Shown one piece after another: positions 7,695 to 11,168 of a DNA stretch of 11,168 nt. The stretch is from an uncultured Chloroflexota bacterium (GTDB lineage: Bacteria; Chloroflexota; Dehalococcoidia; UBA2247; RBG-13-53-26), in assembly GCA_937860285.1 (NCBI GenBank), contig CALMBS010000119.1, positions 1-11,168 of the forward strand, given 5' to 3'. Under the pieces are notes generated by a model. That model did not search any database and was not told where the DNA came from. It was given only the letters and a program-made list of their open reading frames with translations. Both the position numbers and the translations under genes were made by a program. The first letter of the stretch is position 1. The number at the start of each line of letters is the position of its first letter.

Positions 7695-7724
7695 ATTCTG
7701 CTGCCGGGCCGGTGCCAAAGTCAA
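7695..7724 (-). promoter_or_regulatory. Candidate promoter for the kinase-regulator pair
   Basis: On the minus strand TTGACT (7719-7724) and CAGAAT (7695-7700) are separated by 18 bases, matching sigma-70 consensus at 5/6 and 4/6 positions. Transcription would begin near 7688, only a few bases before the ATG at 7684, which fits the missing Shine-Dalgarno. Its -35 box lies 25 bases from that of the divergent vap promoter. Confidence 0.4.
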
Positions 7725-7749
7725 GTCACCCCGCAGGGTATCGACCCGG

Positions 7750-7778
7750 TTGACACTGGAGATCGATCGTGATATCGT
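7750..7778 (+). promoter_or_regulatory. Promoter of the vapBC operon
   Basis: A perfect -35 box TTGACA (7750-7755) is followed after 17 bases by TATCGT (7773-7778), a 4/6 match to the -10 consensus. Transcription would begin near 7785, giving a leader of about 24 bases that contains GGAGG (7797-7801), seven bases before the vapB ATG. Confidence 0.65.
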
Positions 7779-7796
7779 AATACGCACTGGATCGAT
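7754..7796 (+). promoter_or_regulatory. Candidate VapBC operator: paired direct repeats around the -10 box
   Basis: CACTGGAGATCGAT (7754-7767) and CACTGGATCGAT (7785-7796) are near-identical direct repeats that differ by a 2-base insertion. Their starts are 31 bp apart, close to three helical turns. They flank the -10 box and the predicted start site. A short inverted repeat, CGTA-A-TACG, lies between them at 7776-7784. VapB-VapC complexes usually repress their own promoter, so this is the natural operator candidate. Confidence 0.45.
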
Positions 7797-7808
7797 GGAG
7801 GTTGCAGT

Positions 7809-8015
7809 ATGCCATCAGTAACCGTGTCACCGAAATACCAGGTCGTGATACCCAAGGCCATCAGGGAGTCTCTCAAGCTCCGACCCGGTCAGAAGATGCA
7901 GATCACCGAGTATGCCGGGCGCATCGAGCTCGTGCCCGAACGCGAGGTCAGGGAATTGCGCGGATTCGTCAAGGGCATAGACACCGGGTTCAGGCGAGAG
8001 AACGACAGGGTATGA
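7809..8015 (+). CDS. vapB: VapB-type antitoxin (AbrB/MazE-like)
   Basis: This 68-residue protein has an N-terminal AbrB/SpoVT-type swapped-hairpin DNA-binding domain (about 1-45). The signature is VSPKYQVVIPKAIRESLKLRPGQ-like, with the VIPK core at 13-16. A charged C-terminal tail (about 46-68) would wrap the toxin. Length is normal. The start ATG at 7809 has GGAGG seven bases upstream. The stop overlaps the vapC start as ATGA. The protein neutralizes the neighbouring PIN-domain RNase and probably represses the operon through the repeats at 7754-7796. The family assignment is firm; the binding site is inferred. Confidence 0.92.
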   Translation: MPSVTVSPKYQVVIPKAIRESLKLRPGQKMQITEYAGRIELVPEREVRELRGFVKGIDTGFRRENDRV

Positions 8016-8392
8016 ACATTGTCGACTCCTCCGGATGGCTGGCCTACTTCGCCGACGAACCAAACGCCAGGCACTTCCTGCCGCCACTGTCTGACCCTGC
8101 AGAGCTGCTTGTCCCTGCCATCACTGTGTACGAGGTATTCAAGGTCATCCTCCGAGAATCCGGCGAGGACAACGCCCTGTTGGCCGGCATGGCCATGCAG
8201 AAGGGCACCGTTGTGGACTTGACTCCGTCAATAGCCATAGCCGCGGCGAAGCTCAGCCTGGAGCTTGATCTCCCCATGGCTGACAGCATCATCCTGGCCA
8301 CGGCGCAGGAGTCTGGGGCCGTCATCTGGACCCAGGACTCGCACTTCGAGGGCATGAAGAACGTCAGGTACTTCCCCGGGAGGTCCAGATGA
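8012..8392 (+). CDS. vapC: VapC-type PIN-domain toxin ribonuclease
   Basis: This 126-residue PIN-domain protein is predicted to be a Mg2+-dependent endoribonuclease toxin. The four acidic active-site positions expected of the family are present: D5 (NIVDSSGWL), E41 (TVYEVFKV), D91 (PMADSIIL) and D109 (IWTQDSHF), so the enzyme looks intact. I choose ATG at 8012, which forms an ATGA overlap with vapB and gives the canonical MNIVDSS start. Length is typical. Its own stop overlaps the next small gene in the same ATGA manner. The RNA target (often initiator tRNA or the rRNA sarcin-ricin loop in characterized VapC proteins) cannot be told from sequence. Confidence 0.93.
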   Translation: MNIVDSSGWLAYFADEPNARHFLPPLSDPAELLVPAITVYEVFKVILRESGEDNALLAGMAMQKGTVVDLTPSIAIAAAKLSLELDLPMADSIILATAQESGAVIWTQDSHFEGMKNVRYFPGRSR

Positions 8393-8544
8393 ACCCGGCT
8401 GGCGGCAGCGCCCGGGACCGGGGCCGGTGGAAGATGGCCGACAACTTCAACGGCCGCTTCCAGGTCGATATCGAGACCAAGGGCCGGCCCAGCAAGTGGA
8501 TCACCCTCCGGGCTCTCAGGGTGCTGAAGGGCTACTACGGCTGA
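8389..8544 (+). CDS. 51-residue basic protein, third gene of the vapBC operon
   Basis: I do not recognise a named family. The ATG at 8389 overlaps the vapC stop as ATGA, and GGGAGG (8378-8383) lies five bases upstream inside vapC. That is the strongest ribosome site in this operon. Nearly every third codon position is G or C, in line with real genes here. The 51-residue product is basic and has no signal peptide or membrane span. The C-terminal half (KGRPSKWITLRALRVLKGYY) looks like a short amphipathic helix-forming motif that I vaguely recall from small hypothetical proteins. Its position suggests co-expression with the toxin-antitoxin pair, as an accessory factor, a second regulator or a passenger. 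It could also be the C-terminal remnant of a longer gene, but the dedicated start signals argue against that. Confidence 0.65.
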   Translation: MNPAGGSARDRGRWKMADNFNGRFQVDIETKGRPSKWITLRALRVLKGYYG

Positions 8545-8571
8545 AGCCGCCGCACCCTCCGTTGGCTTCGG
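8541..8571 (+). repeat. Stem-loop at the end of the vap operon
   Basis: GAAGCC (8543-8548) and GGCTTC (8564-8569) form a 6-bp stem, extendable to 8 bp with one G-U pair, around a 15-base loop. It begins at the stop codon of the 51-residue gene and overlaps the -35 region of the next promoter. There is no T-run, so it is at best a weak or factor-dependent end signal. Confidence 0.3.
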
Positions 8572-8592
8572 CAGCAGCACAGAAGGTATACT
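8562..8592 (+). promoter_or_regulatory. Candidate aspS promoter
   Basis: A strong -10 box TATACT (8587-8592, 5/6) is preceded at a 19-base spacing by TTGGCT (8562-8567, 4/6). The start site would be near 8599, leaving a leader of about a dozen bases before the aspS ATG at 8611. The sequence before that ATG has no good Shine-Dalgarno, only AGAGACGGA-like purines. Confidence 0.45.
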
Positions 8593-8610
8593 AGAGAGAC
8601 GGATCCTCGT

Positions 8611-10731
8611 ATGTCTCTCTCCGAACGCGTCTTCTGCGGCGAGCTGACCCCGGACGATGCCGGCCGCCGGGTGCTCCTGGCCGGCTGGGTGGATGCCTTC
8701 CGGGACCACGGCGGCCTGCTGTTCATCCACCTGCGCGACCGGAGCGGCATCATCCAGGTGGTCTTCAACCCGGACGTCACCCCGGCCGACGTCTGCCGCC
8801 AGGCCGCCTCACTGCGCGCCGAGTATTGCATCGCCGTCGGGGGCGAGGTCCGCCAGCGCCTGGCGGGCACGGAGAACCCCAATATCGGCACCGGCGGCAT
8901 CGAGGTCCTGGTCGCCGAGCTGACCGTGCTCTCGACCGCCGACCCCCTGCCCTTCGCCATCTCCGACAAGGCCATGACGGCCGGCGCGCCGTCCTCCGGC
9001 GCCGACAGTGTCGCCGAGGACCTGCGCCTGCAGTACCGGTACCTGGACCTGAGGCGTCCGGCCATGCGGGACAACCTGGTAGCACGGCACCGCATCTTCC
9101 AGTGCGTTCGGCAGTTCCTCGATTCCCGGGGCTTCGTGGAGGTGGAGACGCCGGTGCTCACCGCCAGCACGCCAGAGGGCGCCCGCGACTACCTGGTGCC
9201 CAGCCGCGTCCACCAGCAGAGCTTCTACGCCCTGCCCCAGTCTCCGCAGCTCTTCAAGCAACTGCTCATGATCGGCGGCATGGAGCGCTACTTCCAGCTG
9301 GCGCGCTGCTTCCGCGACGAGGACCTGCGCCCGAACCGCCAGCCGGAGTTCACGCAGCTGGACATCGAGGCCTCCTTCATCGACGAGGAGTTCCTCTATG
9401 AGCTGGTGGAGGAGTTGGCCGTGCGGATGTTCGCCGTCGGCGGCATCACCCTGTCCCGGCCCTTCCCCCGCATGACCTGGGCCGAGGCCATGGACACCAC
9501 CGGGTCCGACCGGCCGGACCTGCGCTTCGGGCTGCGCTTTGTCGACGTGACGGAGGTCTTTTCGCAGACCGGCTACGCCATCTTCCGCCAGATCCTGCAG
9601 CGCCGCGGCTTCATCAAGGGCCTCAATATCAAGGGCCAGTCCGAGAGGCTGAGCAAGAACGTGCTGCAGAACGAGTACGCCAGGGAGATCGCGCCGTCCT
9701 TCGGCGCCAAGGGCATGACCTGGATGCGCGCCGAGCACGGCCAGCTGGAGTCCAACATCGTCCAGTTCTTCAGCCACGGAGAGTTGGAGGAGCTGCGCCG
9801 CCGGTTTGACGTGGCCGACGGTGACGTCCTCATCATGGTCGCGGACCCCTCGTACGCCACGGTGACCTCCGCCCTGGGCCAGTTGCGCCTGCACCTGGCC
9901 AACCGGCTCAATCTGATCCCACCCGGCAGCTTCTGCCCGGTATGGGTCACCGAGTTTCCCCTTTTCGAGGCCACCGAGGAGGGCAGCGTCACCTCCAGCC
10001 ACCACCCGTTCACCGCACCCGATCGGACGGATTTCGATCCCAGGAACATCGAGGAGTTGCTGACGCTGCGTTCCCGGGCCTACGACCTGGTGATGAACGG
10101 CGAGGAGCTGGGCGGCGGCAGCATCCGCATCAGCGACCGCGAGCTGCAGCGCAGGGTATTCGCCGCCCTGGGCCTCGGCGAAGAAGAGGTCCGGGAGAGG
10201 TTCGGCTTCTTCCTGCGGGCCTTCGATTTCGGCGCCCCGCCGCACGGCGGGCTGGCGCTGGGCATGGACCGCACCGTGTCGATGATCCTGCAGACACCAT
10301 CCATCCGGGAGGTGATCGCCTTCCCCAAGAACCGCAGCGCCGCCTGCCCGCTGACCGGCGCCCCCTCCGCGGTGAAACGCGAGCAGCTGGCGGAGCTGGG
10401 CCTGCTGAACCTCGGCGGCCACGGTGTTCTGCCGGGTACTGCGGAGAAGGAGAACCGCATCGACCGCGTCTCCTGGGTGTCGCGCGTCGGCGTGGCCCCG
10501 GAGGAACGCGCCATGATGGAGGAGGCTCTGATGGAGGCCGAGGAGCTGGCGGCACTGGCGGCCGAGAACGCCGGCGAGGAGGAGCCCGCCTACGGCGTCG
10601 CTCCGGTGGCCAATCGCACCCGGCCGGGGACCGAGGAGAAGCGTTCGCCGCTTTCTGAGGGCGGCCGGCTGCTCAAGAGCGCCCCGGCGGTGAAAGGCGG
10701 GTACTTCAAGGTGGCTAACATACTGGAATGA
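8611..10731 (+). CDS. aspS: Aspartyl-tRNA synthetase fused to a C-terminal GatC domain
   Basis: The 706-residue product charges tRNA with Asp. Domains: N-terminal OB-fold anticodon-binding domain (about 1-110), class II catalytic core with motif 2 around R235 (ARCFRDEDLR), a bacterial-type GAD insertion (about 300-425), and motif 3 (GGLALGMDR, 546-554). A normal bacterial AspRS ends near residue 600, after LAELGLLN. The remaining 100 residues read as GatC, the small subunit of the tRNA-dependent amidotransferase: VSWVSRVGVAPEE (620-632) matches the GatC VxxxARLxLxxEE start, and GGYFKVANILE (696-706) matches the GatC end GYFKVPRxLE. H33 (RDHGG) and G86 (LAGTENPN) match non-discriminating AspRS, so both Asp- and Asn-tRNA are probably charged. 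The start fits the family N-terminus exactly. A bifunctional AspRS/GatC family is catalogued, as I recall. A GatA-like gene follows after 14 bases. Confidence 0.93.
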   Translation: MSLSERVFCGELTPDDAGRRVLLAGWVDAFRDHGGLLFIHLRDRSGIIQVVFNPDVTPADVCRQAASLRAEYCIAVGGEVRQRLAGTENPNIGTGGIEVLVAELTVLSTADPLPFAISDKAMTAGAPSSGADSVAEDLRLQYRYLDLRRPAMRDNLVARHRIFQCVRQFLDSRGFVEVETPVLTASTPEGARDYLVPSRVHQQSFYALPQSPQLFKQLLMIGGMERYFQLARCFRDEDLRPNRQPEFTQLDIEASFIDEEFLYELVEELAVRMFAVGGITLSRPFPRMTWAEAMDTTGSDRPDLRFGLRFVDVTEVFSQTGYAIFRQILQRRGFIKGLNIKGQSERLSKNVLQNEYAREIAPSFGAKGMTWMRAEHGQLESNIVQFFSHGELEELRRRFDVADGDVLIMVADPSYATVTSALGQLRLHLANRLNLIPPGSFCPVWVTEFPLFEATEEGSVTSSHHPFTAPDRTDFDPRNIEELLTLRSRAYDLVMNGEELGGGSIRISDRELQRRVFAALGLGEEEVRERFGFFLRAFDFGAPPHGGLALGMDRTVSMILQTPSIREVIAFPKNRSAACPLTGAPSAVKREQLAELGLLNLGGHGVLPGTAEKENRIDRVSWVSRVGVAPEERAMMEEALMEAEELAALAAENAGEEEPAYGVAPVANRTRPGTEEKRSPLSEGGRLLKSAPAVKGGYFKVANILE

Positions 10732-10745
10732 GGCGGGACTGATTC

Positions 10746-11168
10746 GTGGATCAGGTATTCGTGCACCGTGACAGCCGCGCCCCGGACCCTGGGAGCGGGC
10801 CGCTGCGGGGATTGAGGATGGCGATCCAGCCCAACCTCTCGGTGGCGGGCTGGCCGACAGACGCCGGATCGAAGGCCCTGTCCGGGTTCACCGCGCTGGA
10901 GGACGCCACCGCAGTGCGGCGGCTGCGCCAGGCCGGAGCCTGGCTCTGCGGCTCCATCCGGATGAGCGAGTTCGGACTGGGCCTGCGGGGCAGCCGGGCC
11001 GGTGGCGCCGTAGCCGCGGGGCTTTCCCGCGGCGCGGTGGGGCAGCAGGAAGCCGTCGGCTCCCTCCCGGCGCGCCGCCCCGACCCCCCGCTGGTGGAGG
11101 GCCTGATGGGCGAGAGCCGCCAGGCCGCGGCCCGCGCGGGCGGGTGCGGCTTCAAGCCCAGCTACGCG
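10746..11168 (+). CDS. GatA-like protein lacking the amidase triad (partial, runs off the window)
   Basis: The frame is open from GTG 10746 to the window edge (141 codons) with strong G/C third positions. From residue 18 it aligns without gaps to GatA: GPLRGLRMAI (18-27), DAGSKALSGF (39-48), ATAVRRLRQAGA (54-65), SEFGLG (74-79) and, near the end, GGCGFKPSYA (132-141), versus GatA GMKPTYG. The amidase-signature triad is absent. The Lys of GIKDN is Q28, the GGSSGGS loop is replaced by sequence around VGQQEAVGS (98-106), and the Ser of GSIRQ is E123. About 50 N-terminal residues found in GatA are also missing. It begins 14 bases after aspS-gatC and has only a weak purine-rich ribosome site, so co-transcription is likely. 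I infer a non-catalytic GatA paralogue; a decaying gene is the alternative. The start codon is uncertain. Confidence 0.72.
   Translation, partial: MDQVFVHRDSRAPDPGSGPLRGLRMAIQPNLSVAGWPTDAGSKALSGFTALEDATAVRRLRQAGAWLCGSIRMSEFGLGLRGSRAGGAVAAGLSRGAVGQQEAVGSLPARRPDPPLVEGLMGESRQAAARAGGCGFKPSYA

Noticed and set aside
8809..10422. Long minus-strand open frame (537 codons) opposite aspS
   Set aside because: Shadow of aspS; repetitive Gln/Ala/Gly/His composition and no domain.
10751..11155. Minus-strand frame at the right edge
   Set aside because: The plus-strand frame shows direct GatA similarity; the minus frame shows none.

Overview
The window is GC-rich bacterial DNA (by eye about two-thirds G+C, strong G/C third positions in every called gene). 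All nine genes with a clear end stop at TGA. No tRNA, rRNA, insertion sequence or CRISPR array was seen. The gene content (acetone-carboxylase-like HyuA/HyuB, a BKACE enzyme, a VapBC module, AspRS fused to GatC) would suit an anaerobic or soil/sediment bacterium that makes Asn-tRNA by transamidation. The phylum cannot be fixed from sequence alone; Chloroflexota (Dehalococcoidia-like) and Desulfobacterota are my guesses.

Left block, minus strand, read from about 7700 down to 1. A soluble PAS-type histidine kinase and a NarL-type response regulator overlap by ATGA. A 265-base gap with no gene follows, then four co-directional genes: HyuA (ATP-binding, acetone carboxylase beta-like), HyuB (alpha-like), a 96-residue zinc-ribbon protein (gamma-like) and a beta-keto acid cleavage enzyme (BKACE/DUF849). 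Read together they suggest that a ketone is carboxylated to a beta-keto acid, which BKACE then cleaves with acetyl-CoA to acetoacetate plus an acyl-CoA. The BKACE frame is cut by an in-frame TAG at 37-39, yet BKACE-like sequence continues past it to the window edge.

Middle block, plus strand, 7750-8544. A good promoter with flanking direct repeats drives vapB, vapC and a third 51-codon gene. Both junctions are ATGA overlaps, and the third gene has its own strong Shine-Dalgarno.

Right block, plus strand, 8562-11168. aspS encodes an AspRS with about 100 extra C-terminal residues that read as a GatC domain, and its tRNA-recognition residues look non-discriminating (Asp and Asn tRNAs). Fourteen bases later a GatA-like frame runs off the window. 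It aligns well with GatA but lacks the Lys-Ser-Ser amidase triad and the usual N-terminal region. This AspRS-GatC plus pseudo-GatA pair is the most unusual part of the window.
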